Shown here in pieces: positions 9,101-16,383 of a stretch of DNA of 64,000 nt. Under the pieces are notes generated by a model. The model was not told where the DNA came from, searched no databases, and worked only from the letters and a program-made list of their open reading frames with translations. Origin of the DNA: Pelagibius sp. Alg239-R121 (GTDB taxonomy: Bacteria > Pseudomonadota > Alphaproteobacteria > Kiloniellales > Kiloniellaceae); the NCBI RefSeq assembly GCF_947331435.1, contig NZ_CAMZOF010000001.1, positions 1,426,001 through 1,490,000 on the forward strand, read 5' to 3'. The position numbers and the translations under genes were made by a program. The first letter of the stretch is position 1. Each line of letters begins with the position of its first letter.

Positions 9101-9340
9101 AGCCGTCTGCGTCTGCGCCCGATCCTGATGACGTCCTTCGCCTTTATCATGGGCGTCGTGCCTCTGGTGCTCTCCAGCGGCGCGGGTTCGGAGATGCGTC
9201 AGTCAATCGGCATTGCGGTCTTTTCCGGCATGCTGGGCGTGACCTTCTTCGGGATTTTCCTGACACCGATCTTCTATGTGCTGGTGCGCAAGCTGGAGAA
9301 GCGAAAGGAAACCGGTGGAATTGCGCAACCGGCTGAGTGA
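6179..9340 (+). CDS. RND multidrug efflux permease (AcrB/MexF-like, HAE1)
   Basis: This 1053-residue proton-driven pump of the inner membrane has the expected length and twofold repeat. The proton-relay aspartates are D410 and D411 in GIVVDDAIVVVEN, and the partner lysine is K948 in LASKNAILIVEFA. MSFPRFFIDRPIFAGV at the start is the typical HAE1 beginning, so ATG 6179 is preferred to the longer frame from 6131. It should take amphipathic drugs from the periplasm and pass them to an outer-membrane channel. No TolC-type gene follows, so the channel must be encoded elsewhere. The 260-bp gap after the adaptor gene holds no convincing gene. Confidence 0.95.
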   Translation: MSFPRFFIDRPIFAGVVSILILIGGLIAMLNLPISEYPEVAPPSVVVQAQFPGANPSVIAETVATPLEEQINGIEGMLYMSSLATTDGNLSLTITFEIGTDPDLAQQKIQNRVSQALPRLPEVVRQLGVTVVKSSPDLTMVVHLRSPNERYDMLYLRNYGTLNVKDALARVKGVGQVRLFGSGDYAMRIWLNPDQIAERNMTASEVLDQIRRQNVQVAAGQIGGPPYDDGIQVQLPINVKGRLQSIEEFAQIIVKRDVDGTIVRLGDVARLEMDSQQYSLRSLLDNKPAVAIPIFASPGANALDISSGVRSTMAELAESFPEGVDYSIVYDPTVFVQKSIESVIKTLLEALALVVLVVIVFLQTWRASIIPLLAVPVSIVGTFGLMLAFGFSINVLSLFGLILAIGIVVDDAIVVVENVERNIAEGLKPREATIAAMKEVTGPIIATSLVITGVFVPIAFVSGLTGQFYKQFALTIAIATIISTINSLTLSPALSAILLKGKDAPKDILTRAMDFLFGWFFRLFNRFFGRATSVYAKSVGVFVGRKGIMMALYALLLGATYQGFQMVPPGFIPLQDKQYLVGFAQLPQGATLERTEEVMRAMSDVALAEPGVTSAVAFPGLSINGFVNSSSAGIVFVTLDDFDERTDPSLSGGAIAQSLQQKFAGVEDAFVAIFPPPPVQGLGTIGGFKLQVQDRSDQGYRALDDVMKQVQAKAWAAPELTGVFSSYNINMPQLFADVDRTKAERLGIPVDEIFRTMQIYLGSLYVNDFNRFGRTYQVIAQADKPFRSTPESIAQLQTRNAAGQMVPLGSVVTVSETFGPDTTMRYNAFRSADLNGNAAPGYSSGEAQAAMTRILEETLPPGMDFQWTELTYQQILAGNTAIFIFPLCILLVFLVLAAQYESLTLPLAVILIVPMSILSALIGVYLTGGDNNIFTQISLFVLAGLASKNAILIVEFARELEREGRGLIEAAVEASRLRLRPILMTSFAFIMGVVPLVLSSGAGSEMRQSIGIAVFSGMLGVTFFGIFLTPIFYVLVRKLEKRKETGGIAQPAE

Positions 9341-9456
9341 TCGGTGAGGTGACCTGAGATTAAGATGGCACGGGCGCACGCAGGGCTTTCCTTAGACCCT
9401 GGGCACTGCCAAGATCGGTATCTGCTCGCCTGTCCTTTAAATCGGCTACTGTCTCC

Positions 9457-10233
9457 TTGGAACAAGACCTCATCTTTCTGGCGATTGCCTTTTTCAGCGC
9501 GTCGATGCTTCAGGCTGCGACCGGGATTGGTTTTGGGATCATCGCCGGGCCGGTGCTGCTGCTGGTCCTGAATTCCCCGGCGGCGATACAAATCAGTGTG
9601 CTGCAGAGCTGGCTGATCTGTGCCGCACTGGTACCGGGGCTTCGCAGCTCGGTCCATACTGATCTCCTGAAGGTTTTCGCCAAGGGTAGCGTGATCGGCA
9701 TTCCGCTCGGCGGGATCGTCTATTTCCTGGTTTCTATTGGTCTGTTGAAGTTTCTCGCCGGCCTGGCCGTGCTCGGCACGCTGTTCTTCGTGCTGCACAG
9801 CAACGGCTCCGGCAAGCGGCGACAGGCTGCCGCGAACGCGGGGCCGCCGCCGGTGACGGGCGGCTGGCCGCTTTCTATGGGTTTGGTGTCCGGCGCCATG
9901 AACAGCGCCCTCGCCATGCCGGGCCCCGTGCCTGCCGCCTGGATGTCCGGTGCCGGCCACGCCAAGGATACCGTGCGCGCGACGACTCTGGCGTTACTGC
10001 TTTTCACCTATCCGGCGGCTTTTGTGCTGCAGTGGTTCCTGGTCGGACTTGAGGCGGATACCCTCTGGCTTTGCGCTGGGCTGGCGCCTGCGACGCTGGC
10101 GGGTATCCTGGTCGGCCGGCTGCTGGTGCGGCGGGTGACTGAGGTGGTATTCCGCTGGTTTCTTGTGCTCGTGCTGATCTGCACTGTCGCCGGCCTCTTT
10201 TACGATTCTCTCAAACCTCTGGTTTTGTCATGA
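9457..10233 (+). CDS. TauE/SafE-family sulfite/anion exporter
   Basis: This 258-residue polytopic membrane protein has about eight hydrophobic segments. It has the duplicated layout of TauE/SafE permeases (ATGIGFGIIAGPVLLLV near the N-terminus, SGAMNSALAMPGPVPAAWM at the start of the second half). The family exports sulfite, sulfoacetate or related organosulfur anions. The frame opens at a TTG at 9457. Its stop overlaps the start of the following PLP enzyme in an ATGA, so the two are translationally coupled. This suggests that it removes a sulfur product of that enzyme. Confidence 0.85.
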   Translation: MEQDLIFLAIAFFSASMLQAATGIGFGIIAGPVLLLVLNSPAAIQISVLQSWLICAALVPGLRSSVHTDLLKVFAKGSVIGIPLGGIVYFLVSIGLLKFLAGLAVLGTLFFVLHSNGSGKRRQAAANAGPPPVTGGWPLSMGLVSGAMNSALAMPGPVPAAWMSGAGHAKDTVRATTLALLLFTYPAAFVLQWFLVGLEADTLWLCAGLAPATLAGILVGRLLVRRVTEVVFRWFLVLVLICTVAGLFYDSLKPLVLS

Positions 10234-11273
10234 CGGATATAGCAAACACTTCGCCCCCCAGGCTCGGCCGGCTCGACGACCTGCCGCGCGCCGGATTATT
10301 CCATGCCCCGACCCATATGGAGCCCATGGCAAACCTGGGGGCTGCCCTCGGCACGAAACGGCCGCTGCTGGTCAAGCGCGACGACCTGACCGACATGGCC
10401 TTCGGCGGCAACAAGGTGCGCCAGCTGGAATTCTATCTGGGCGAGGCGCAGGCCCAGGGCGCCGACACGGTCCTGATCACTGGCGCGGTTCAGTCGAACT
10501 TCGCACGCCTTGCGGCTGCGGGTGCCCGTAAGTTGGGCATGGACTGTCATATTCAACTGGAAGAGCGCGTCGCCAAGAACGACCCGCGCTACCGCAACTC
10601 CGGCAACGTTCTGATCGAACGCTTGCTGGGGGCGACCTTGCATTCCTATCCGGAAGGTGAGGATGAGGCCGGTGCTGACCGGCAGTTGGGCGAGATCGCG
10701 GAAGGTCTGCGGCAAGCGGGACGCAAGCCCTACATCATTCCCCTGGCACCCGGTCATGCACCCCTGGGCGCGCTGGGCTATGTGGACATGGCGCGGGAGC
10801 TGCTGCAGCAGGTCGAAGCAGCCGGCCTTACGGTTGATGATATCATCATCCCCTCGGGCAGCGGCGCCACCCACGGCGGTTTTCTCTTCGGCCTGCGGGC
10901 GCTGGGCTCGCAGATCCCGGTCACCGGCATCTGCGTGCGCCGGGACGCGGCCCAGCAAAAGCCCAGGATCGAGCACCGCTGTCAGGAGATCGCAGACCTG
11001 CTGGAGGTCGAAAACCCTGTCCCAGCGGATGACGTCGTGGTCACCGATGCCTTTCTGGCACCTGGCTATGGCAAGGCCAGCGACGAGGTTCTGGACGCCA
11101 TCCGCCTCGCCGCTCGCATGGAAGCCTTGATTCTGGATCCGGTCTACTCGGGCAAGACCATGGCCGGCTTCATTGATACCGCAAAGCGGGCAGAGGGAGA
11201 GGGGGCTCTGATCTTCATTCACACAGGCGGCACCCCCGCGATCTTCGCCTATGAGGGCGATTTGACGGCGTAA
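10230..11273 (+). CDS. PLP-dependent D-cysteine desulfhydrase / cysteate sulfo-lyase family
   Basis: This 347-residue fold-type II PLP enzyme belongs to the ACC deaminase/D-cysteine desulfhydrase family. The PLP lysine lies in FGGNKVRQLEF (about residue 58). Phosphate binding is by SGSGATHGG, and DPVYSGKTMAG and HTGG near the C-terminus are family-typical. The substrate loop reads QSNFAR, with Phe where D-cysteine desulfhydrases usually have His. Coupling to a TauE exporter recalls CuyA/CuyZ, where L-cysteate is split to pyruvate, ammonia and sulfite and the sulfite is exported. That reading is an inference; D-cysteine desulfhydrase is the main alternative. Confidence 0.85.
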   Translation: MTDIANTSPPRLGRLDDLPRAGLFHAPTHMEPMANLGAALGTKRPLLVKRDDLTDMAFGGNKVRQLEFYLGEAQAQGADTVLITGAVQSNFARLAAAGARKLGMDCHIQLEERVAKNDPRYRNSGNVLIERLLGATLHSYPEGEDEAGADRQLGEIAEGLRQAGRKPYIIPLAPGHAPLGALGYVDMARELLQQVEAAGLTVDDIIIPSGSGATHGGFLFGLRALGSQIPVTGICVRRDAAQQKPRIEHRCQEIADLLEVENPVPADDVVVTDAFLAPGYGKASDEVLDAIRLAARMEALILDPVYSGKTMAGFIDTAKRAEGEGALIFIHTGGTPAIFAYEGDLTA

Positions 11274-11321
11274 GTTGTCTGAGCTGAAAAGAAGCTAGTC
11301 AACCGAGCAGCATCATCCTAT

Positions 11322-11359
11322 GTCAGAGCGTAACATTTGCGCTCTGACGAGTCTTTTTT
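11322..11359 (+). terminator. Rho-independent terminator after the TauE/PLP operon
   Basis: A perfect 9-bp stem, GTCAGAGCG (11322-11330) with CGCTCTGAC (11340-11348), has a 9-nt loop and is followed by a run of six T at 11354-11359. It lies about 50 bp after the PLP-enzyme stop and is oriented to end that transcript. Confidence 0.85.
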
Positions 11360-11491
11360 GCAGGAATAGGGCGTTCAGATTGGTTGCGAAAAACGTCCAC
11401 TCGAGGATCAAGTTTTGGACGTAGAATTTGTGCTGTACAAAATCGATTGTGCGCCAATTGCAGTATTTTCCGTGCTCACAATCGCCTCTGT

Positions 11492-12247
11492 TTAGTCACA
11501 CAGTTCTCTAGTTTGAGATTGGGCACAGAAATGTTCCAAATGCGCTCTGCCAATTCGGGCCATGCTCCCACAATTTGCCGGAACCCTGCGTTCCAGAATG
11601 TCCGCGGAACTAAGTTTTGAGATAAACGCATATTCGACAAGATATTCGCAGGAGACGGGCAGTTCAGACAGGTGTTCAGCTTTGGCTTCCAGTTCTGAAA
11701 CGATTTGACCGAAGACTCGTGGCTCCAGTGCCACCAGGTACACTGTACTTGTATAGCTTTCTGTCGTCACATATTCCAATCGAAGCGCTTTACTGTCCTG
11801 CGGACGTATGACGCCAGCACTACGCAACGCAATTGAACTTAGAGCTCTGTTCATCATCTGAAGTTGATTTTCGGTAACCATATCTTGGATCGTGATTAGC
11901 CGGTAGGTGGTCGTGAGATCTGCGTTCTCCTCAAATTTAATTGCTAACTTTACCGATCTGAGACTTAGCGGCATCTCTCCTGTATTTACGACATCCAGTA
12001 CTTCCTCCGTCTGCTCTACGCGGGTGGAAATGTCGATGCCTGCAATGGGGTTCTGACTTCTCCAGGCATTGTAGACGAAGGTCGATACAGTGATTAGAGC
12101 AATCAAGAGAGATAGGACCAGAGATGTTTGGCCGGTAAAACGCCTGAAATCCTGGAAACTACCACATTTCACGCATTTGCGAGCAAGTGGATGGAGGGGC
12201 TCGAGGCAATCGGGGCAGCACTTCTGTTCGTCTGATGGCATAGGCAC
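11492..12247 (-). CDS. Zinc-ribbon, single-pass membrane protein of unknown function
   Basis: The 251-residue protein starts with a zinc ribbon (CCPDCLEPLHPLARKCVKCG, two CxxC knuckles at about residues 10-30). One membrane segment follows (LVLSLLIALITVSTFVY, about 42-60). The remaining roughly 190 residues have mixed beta character (VLDVVNTGEMPLSLRSVKLAI) and probably lie outside the cytoplasm. The second half is not recognised. No operon partner is visible; a PEP-CTERM gene lies upstream on the same strand, 114 bp away. A role in sensing or envelope assembly would be guesswork. Confidence 0.7.
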   Translation of the reverse strand: MPMPSDEQKCCPDCLEPLHPLARKCVKCGSFQDFRRFTGQTSLVLSLLIALITVSTFVYNAWRSQNPIAGIDISTRVEQTEEVLDVVNTGEMPLSLRSVKLAIKFEENADLTTTYRLITIQDMVTENQLQMMNRALSSIALRSAGVIRPQDSKALRLEYVTTESYTSTVYLVALEPRVFGQIVSELEAKAEHLSELPVSCEYLVEYAFISKLSSADILERRVPANCGSMARIGRAHLEHFCAQSQTRELCD

Positions 12248-12361
12248 GCTCTCTTTTCATCGACTGCAATCTACGGAGACGACCGTGCAGCGATCCGAAA
12301 GTCGTTATTCAAGATATGTGTTTCGAACTAACGTCTTGTGGCGAGTGCTTTCGTAGCGGCT

Positions 12362-13198
12362 TTAACGACCGTTTTCTTGCTTCCGCCGGCGTGTGAACGC
12401 CATACCCGCGAGCCCGAAACCAAATAGGGCGAGGCTGGCCGGCTCGGGAACCTGGGTTTGCGGCGGGTCCTCCGGGGGGATGAACATGAAGCCCGAAATG
12501 CTGACGGCGGGGGCCAGGTCGGGCGGGAACCCGCTGTTAGCAACGTTGAAGTTTACCAGATCAATAAAGCTGTCGAAGCTGAAAATGTTTATGTTGTTCA
12601 GTCCGCCCGGGTCCGATTCGGTGATCATATGATACTGGTCGCCGTCGAAGGTCAGTCCGGAGATGCTGACGGCCGGGGCCAGATCGGGCGGGAAGTTGCT
12701 GCCTGAGACATTGAGATTTTTGAGGTCGGTCAGAGTATCGAAGCTGAAAATATTGATATTGTTCAACCCGCCCGGGTCCGACTCGGTGATGATGCGGTAC
12801 TTGTCGCCATCATAGGTCAGTCCGGAGATGCTGACAGCCGGGGCCAGATTGGGCAGTGACGCGCTGCTTGAAACGTTGAAGTTCACGAGGTCGACGAAGC
12901 TGTCGAAGCTGAAGAGGTTGATGTTGTTTAGCCCGCCCGGGTCCGACTCGGTGATGAAGTGGAACTGATTGCCGTCGTAGGTCAGGCCCGACATGCTGAC
13001 GGCCGGGGCCAAACCGGGCGGGAAATTGCTGCTTGAGGTGTTGAAATTGATGAGATCGACGTAGGTGTCGAAGCCGAAAAGGTTCATGTTGTTCAGACCG
13101 CCCGGGTCTGATTCAGTGATGAAGTGGAACGTCGGCATTGCAAAGGCCGGCAGCGGAAAAGCAAGCATACCGGCGACTAAAATCAGCACTTTTTTCAT
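12362..13198 (-). CDS. PEP-CTERM protein built of four tandem 55-residue repeats
   Basis: The 278-residue exported protein has a signal peptide (KKVLILVAGMLAFPLPAFA) and four near-identical 55-residue repeats, each opening with ITESDPGGLNN and containing LAPAVSISGL. A PEP-CTERM sorting tail ends it (VPEPASLALFGFGLAG then TRRRK). Such tails are recognised and cleaved by an exosortase, leaving the protein in or outside the envelope. ATG 13198 has an AGGGGG ribosome site; ATG 13228 is the alternative. Repeats show at the DNA level with a 165-bp period, which marks recent internal duplication. No exosortase is in the window. The function of the repeat is unknown. Confidence 0.88.
   Translation of the reverse strand: MKKVLILVAGMLAFPLPAFAMPTFHFITESDPGGLNNMNLFGFDTYVDLINFNTSSSNFPPGLAPAVSMSGLTYDGNQFHFITESDPGGLNNINLFSFDSFVDLVNFNVSSSASLPNLAPAVSISGLTYDGDKYRIITESDPGGLNNINIFSFDTLTDLKNLNVSGSNFPPDLAPAVSISGLTFDGDQYHMITESDPGGLNNINIFSFDSFIDLVNFNVANSGFPPDLAPAVSISGFMFIPPEDPPQTQVPEPASLALFGFGLAGMAFTRRRKQENGR
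12546..13136 (-). repeat. Tandem 165-bp coding repeats (about 3.6 copies at high identity)
   Basis: The GC-rich block encoding SDPGGLNN recurs near 12604, 12769, 12934 and 13099, exactly 165 bp apart. The blocks encoding LAPAVSISG recur with the same period. The repeats encode four 55-residue units of the PEP-CTERM protein. Limits are approximate. Confidence 0.85.
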
Positions 13199-13574
13199 TA
13201 AGTGACCCCCTGAAAATTGATTCTTCATGCCTTGCGTTGAGTCTTCTGCTCAGTTGCAGGGCGACAAATTTCTGTTCAGGCAAACCGCGGTGCGGGGTTA
13301 CGAAATACGATTTCTCCAAAGGGAGATGCCCGCACTTAAGGACTGATTTTCTTTAATGAATCAGTCTTGGTTAATTTATTGGTATACATATTAACATGAT
13401 TTGGTGTGTTAGTAAATCGGCGCAAAACGTCATTCATTTCATGTTTGACACACAAGGCCGCTGAGTTTGACATCGCAGATAATCATCGTACTTGGACGTA
13501 CGATCCTTCTTGATGCTTTTGACCGGGCGGAAGAGTGCTTTCTGTTCTGCAAGACCCTAATCGAGAGAGAACAT
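13199..13574. promoter_or_regulatory. AT-rich divergent intergenic region with an 8-bp inverted repeat
   Basis: No gene is seen in this stretch. It separates the repeat PEP-CTERM gene (minus) from the lipoprotein gene (plus). It contains GACTGATT (13341-13348) and AATCAGTC (13359-13366), a perfect stem with a 10-nt loop, followed by a markedly AT-rich run (about 13367-13410) suited to a promoter. I cannot assign a regulator. Confidence 0.4.
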
Positions 13575-14012
13575 ATGATAAAATTTCTAATCTGGGCCTT
13601 GTGCGGAGTCTTCTTGTTCCTGGCTGCGGGCTGCGGTTCGCAGACCACCCCGGACAAAAGGGGAAGTTTAGCTGAGACCTTCGAGACCATGCTGGAAGAC
13701 AGCATGGTGGACGCCGATCTCGTGGCTCATGTCGAGATTACCGGCTTCGAGCAGGAGGAGCGCAGCGGAGACATGGTCCTCTACCGGGTCGCCGCAAAAA
13801 TGCTGGAAAGTTTTAAGGGGCCGTCGCCAAGGACTCTGGTGTTTCGCCAATGGATCACTGAACAGGCTGACGAGGAGGCAATCGGCGAGCGGGTGATCGT
13901 TGCGTTGCATGAGTCTGCGGTGGATGGGAGCTATTTTGTACTCGAAGGCGATTCCGCCTTTCCGGATCACGAGAATCTCTTGGATAGCGCCAGGAACGCC
14001 GAGACCAGGTAG
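13575..14012 (+). CDS. Small lipoprotein of unknown function
   Basis: This 145-residue protein starts MIKFLIWALCGVFLFLAAGC. The hydrophobic run ending LAAGC is a type II signal peptide with a lipobox, so the mature protein should be lipid-anchored at Cys20. The mature part is acidic (LAETFETMLEDSMVDADLV) with beta-like segments (VLYRVAAKMLESFKGPSPRTLVFRQW). The pattern resembles small envelope proteins in which a 'VKVLESFKG' strand precedes a 'WITEQ' strand, but I do not recognise a named family. The ATG at 13575 was chosen for the signal peptide. The next gene is convergent. Confidence 0.72.
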   Translation: MIKFLIWALCGVFLFLAAGCGSQTTPDKRGSLAETFETMLEDSMVDADLVAHVEITGFEQEERSGDMVLYRVAAKMLESFKGPSPRTLVFRQWITEQADEEAIGERVIVALHESAVDGSYFVLEGDSAFPDHENLLDSARNAETR

Positions 14013-14017
14013 CCGCG

Positions 14018-14707
14018 TCAGCTTGAGTTCCCCGCTGTTAGTTTGGCAAACGCCTGCTTACCGTTCTTGGTAAAGGCGACCGCGCGTGTGCCAGGGTGTT
14101 TTTTGAGCCAGTCCAGCTCCAGCATTCTCTCAAGCAGCGCATGGCCCAGCGAACCGCCGAGATGATGTGTCTGCTCGCTCCAATCGAGGCACAATCGACA
14201 GATTGGTCGCCGTTTCCCGGCAAGCTCGCTTACCGGAACACCGAAACTCTGCAGAAATCTGACCCCAGGATCCGAAAGCCGCAGCTCCTGTTCTCGGCTG
14301 ATGAGAAAGCCTGACTTCTTCAAAAAGTCAAACAGCTGAACGCCGCACTCTCCAGCCAGATGGTCATAGCAAACGCGTGCCATACGCAATGGCGCTTCGC
14401 GTGGCGCAACGATATGTCTGACATGACCTGTGCGCACCGTGATCCGCAGGAGCACTTCCAGTGCTTCACCAACATCTTCGTTCGCGAGACTATAAAATTG
14501 GTGCCGTCCCTGTCGTGAGCGCTGCACCAAACCGCCCGCGAGCAATTTCGACAGGTGAGAACTCGTTGTCGCAGGTGTAACGCCGGCTTCCCTGGCAAGA
14601 TCACCAGCTGTCCAGGCGTCGCCGTTCATCAAAGCCATCAAGATGTTGGTCCGCGCGGGGTCGCCAATAAGCGCGGCAACATGTGAGATGTCGGGTCCTA
14701 CTTTCAT
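14018..14707 (-). CDS. ArsR-family winged-helix regulator with C-terminal extension
   Basis: This 229-residue protein starts with an ArsR HTH (IGDPARTNILMALMNGDAW, then GVTPATTSSHLSKLLAGGLVQ, residues 13-65). A roughly 140-residue C-terminal part with ICRLCLDWSEQTHHLGGSLG follows. Its Cys and His residues could bind metal or a thiol ligand. This long, two-part form is common among ArsR-type regulators that are not classical metal sensors. It is divergent from a SAM methyltransferase with about 84 bp between starts, so it probably controls that gene. Confidence 0.85.
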   Translation of the reverse strand: MKVGPDISHVAALIGDPARTNILMALMNGDAWTAGDLAREAGVTPATTSSHLSKLLAGGLVQRSRQGRHQFYSLANEDVGEALEVLLRITVRTGHVRHIVAPREAPLRMARVCYDHLAGECGVQLFDFLKKSGFLISREQELRLSDPGVRFLQSFGVPVSELAGKRRPICRLCLDWSEQTHHLGGSLGHALLERMLELDWLKKHPGTRAVAFTKNGKQAFAKLTAGNSS

Positions 14708-14791
14708 ATTTAGATGTGTATCAAAACATTATCTCTCACGAAAGGCGTATACCAGCCTGCAGTGATCATTTCAGTCAAAGGCATAAATGAT

Positions 14792-15565
14792 ATGGAACAC
14801 GAAACGATATACACCCCGGAGGTTATTGGCTGCCTGGAGCTTGGCTGGGGGCCAGGATGGTTATCGCCGGGGGGAAGCGAAGATGTACGCGAACTCATTT
14901 CAGAGACAGATGTCGCTGGCAAGTTCATCCTCGACATAGGCGTTGGCACAGGCGGACCAACACGTGTTCTTGTCCAGGAATTCGGGGCCGGGCAGGTTAT
15001 GGGTATCGACATCGAACAGTCCGTTCTGGACAGGGCTCAAACCCTCAACCGCGTGGAGAATCTCGAGGACCGCATCAGCCTGCAACGCGTTGTGCCGGGC
15101 AAATTACCTTTTCCCGATGCCCATTTCGATATCGTCTTCAGTAAGGACTCATTTGTCCACGTCGCAGACAAAGTGACGCTCTTTTCCGAGATCCATCGGG
15201 TCCTCAAACCCGGCGGATGCTGCCTCTTCAGCGACTGGTGCTGTGGATCGCCTCCCTACAGCGAAGAGATGGAGGGGTTTCTTGCTAACGGAATGAACTT
15301 TTCCATGGCGACTATTGAAGAAACCCGCCGGCATCTCGGCGAGGCTGGCTTTTTGGATATAACCGTAAAGGACCGGAATGCCTGGTTCGTGGATTATGCT
15401 ATCCGCGAGCTTGAAGCAGCTAGGGGAGCCAAGCGGGCGCGTTTTGTGCGTGAAGTTGGGCGGGAAACAGCAGATCGTTTGGCCGCCGCTGCGACCCGGC
15501 GCGCAACGATTGCCAAGCAAGGGCACCTCCGCCCAACCCATCTTCGCGCAACCAAGCCGGCCTGA
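14792..15565 (+). CDS. SAM-dependent methyltransferase, phosphoethanolamine/sarcosine N-methyltransferase-like
   Basis: The 257-residue class I methyltransferase has motif I ILDIGVGTGGPTRVL, acidic residues in VMGIDIE, and the post-motif region FSKDSFVHVADKVTLFSEIHRVLKPGG. The layout WGPGWLSPGG before motif I, and the D-K-x-x-L-F segment, resemble phosphoethanolamine and dimethylglycine/sarcosine N-methyltransferases, which make choline or betaine. A basic tail (about 60 residues) replaces the usual end. ATG 14792 is preferred; an ATG at 14714 would leave almost no space to the divergent ArsR gene. The true acceptor is unproven. Confidence 0.75.
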   Translation: MEHETIYTPEVIGCLELGWGPGWLSPGGSEDVRELISETDVAGKFILDIGVGTGGPTRVLVQEFGAGQVMGIDIEQSVLDRAQTLNRVENLEDRISLQRVVPGKLPFPDAHFDIVFSKDSFVHVADKVTLFSEIHRVLKPGGCCLFSDWCCGSPPYSEEMEGFLANGMNFSMATIEETRRHLGEAGFLDITVKDRNAWFVDYAIRELEAARGAKRARFVREVGRETADRLAAAATRRATIAKQGHLRPTHLRATKPA

Positions 15566-15742
15566 CGTAAGTGAATCGCCCGAAATTTCGATGCAAGGGT
15601 ATGGAACAGGCATTTCGGTGGGAACTACACAAGGGCGAGCACCAGTCTCTGCCCTATAGCGCGCGAGCGCGGATCATAGTGTTAGAATAGATACACCAGA
15701 ACAGCAGGTTGCCGACCGCGAATCCGTCCAACCGAGCGTAGG

Positions 15743-16312
15743 TTACCCGCGCAGCAGGCTTCGAAGGCTTTCGACGACCTGTTTGACGTGCTTGTCGTCG
15801 CCGGTGATGCGTTTGATCAATAGAGCGCCCTCGACCGCACTGAAGGACAGCTTGGCCATGCGGGCCGGGCTTCCTTCGAAGTGGAATGCGCCATCCTTGC
15901 GCCCGTCCTTCAGAAGTTTGGTAAGCCAGCTGAGCTGCTCGTCGAAAAATCTCTCGACTTCGTCCTGCATGTCCTTGGGCAGGCCCGGGTACTCGCCGCT
16001 GAGCACGCCGCAGAGGCAGGCGTGGATTGGATTGCGGGCCAAGTTGAGGATCGGTGCAAGATAGCGCGTGAGCGCCGCCCAGTAATCAACGTTTTCCCTT
16101 GTGTCGAGGTCTGTCATCACCGCGAGCATAGTCTTGCGATAACGTTCGATGATTGCCTTGCCCAGCTCCGACTTGGCAGGGAAATGATAGTAGATGCTGG
16201 CCTTCTTGATGCCGACGCGATCGGCTACGTCTTGAAAACTGAAGGCGTGAAAGCCGTTCGCCTGTATCAGCTCTTCTGCCGTATCAAGTATCTGTGTCGC
16301 GGTTTCAGCCAT
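15743..16312 (-). CDS. TetR-family transcriptional regulator
   Basis: This 189-residue protein has an N-terminal TetR HTH (FSFQDVADRVGIKKASIYYHF, residues 26-46) and a helical C-terminal domain with CLCGVLSGEYPGLP, as in the AcrR/NemR-like group. ATG 16312 is used; a TTG one codon earlier is possible. A Cys pair near residue 100 (HACLCG) could sense electrophiles. It lies downstream of the SDR and MAPEG genes on the same strand, and tandem palindromes before MAPEG (17578-17623) are plausible targets. The 177 bp after the gene hold nothing I can identify. Confidence 0.87.
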   Translation of the reverse strand: MAETATQILDTAEELIQANGFHAFSFQDVADRVGIKKASIYYHFPAKSELGKAIIERYRKTMLAVMTDLDTRENVDYWAALTRYLAPILNLARNPIHACLCGVLSGEYPGLPKDMQDEVERFFDEQLSWLTKLLKDGRKDGAFHFEGSPARMAKLSFSAVEGALLIKRITGDDKHVKQVVESLRSLLRG

Positions 16313-16383
16313 CAATAGAGGTCGTTTTGGGCAATGGTTTCAGAACATCGGTCCTGTCTGTATAGCGTCTGTCTCGCTCAGAG

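Noticed and set aside
9457-11273. Reading the PLP enzyme as ACC deaminase for plant interaction
   Set aside because: ACC deaminases lack an exporter partner and normally have Gln in the substrate loop; the context is sulfur-related.
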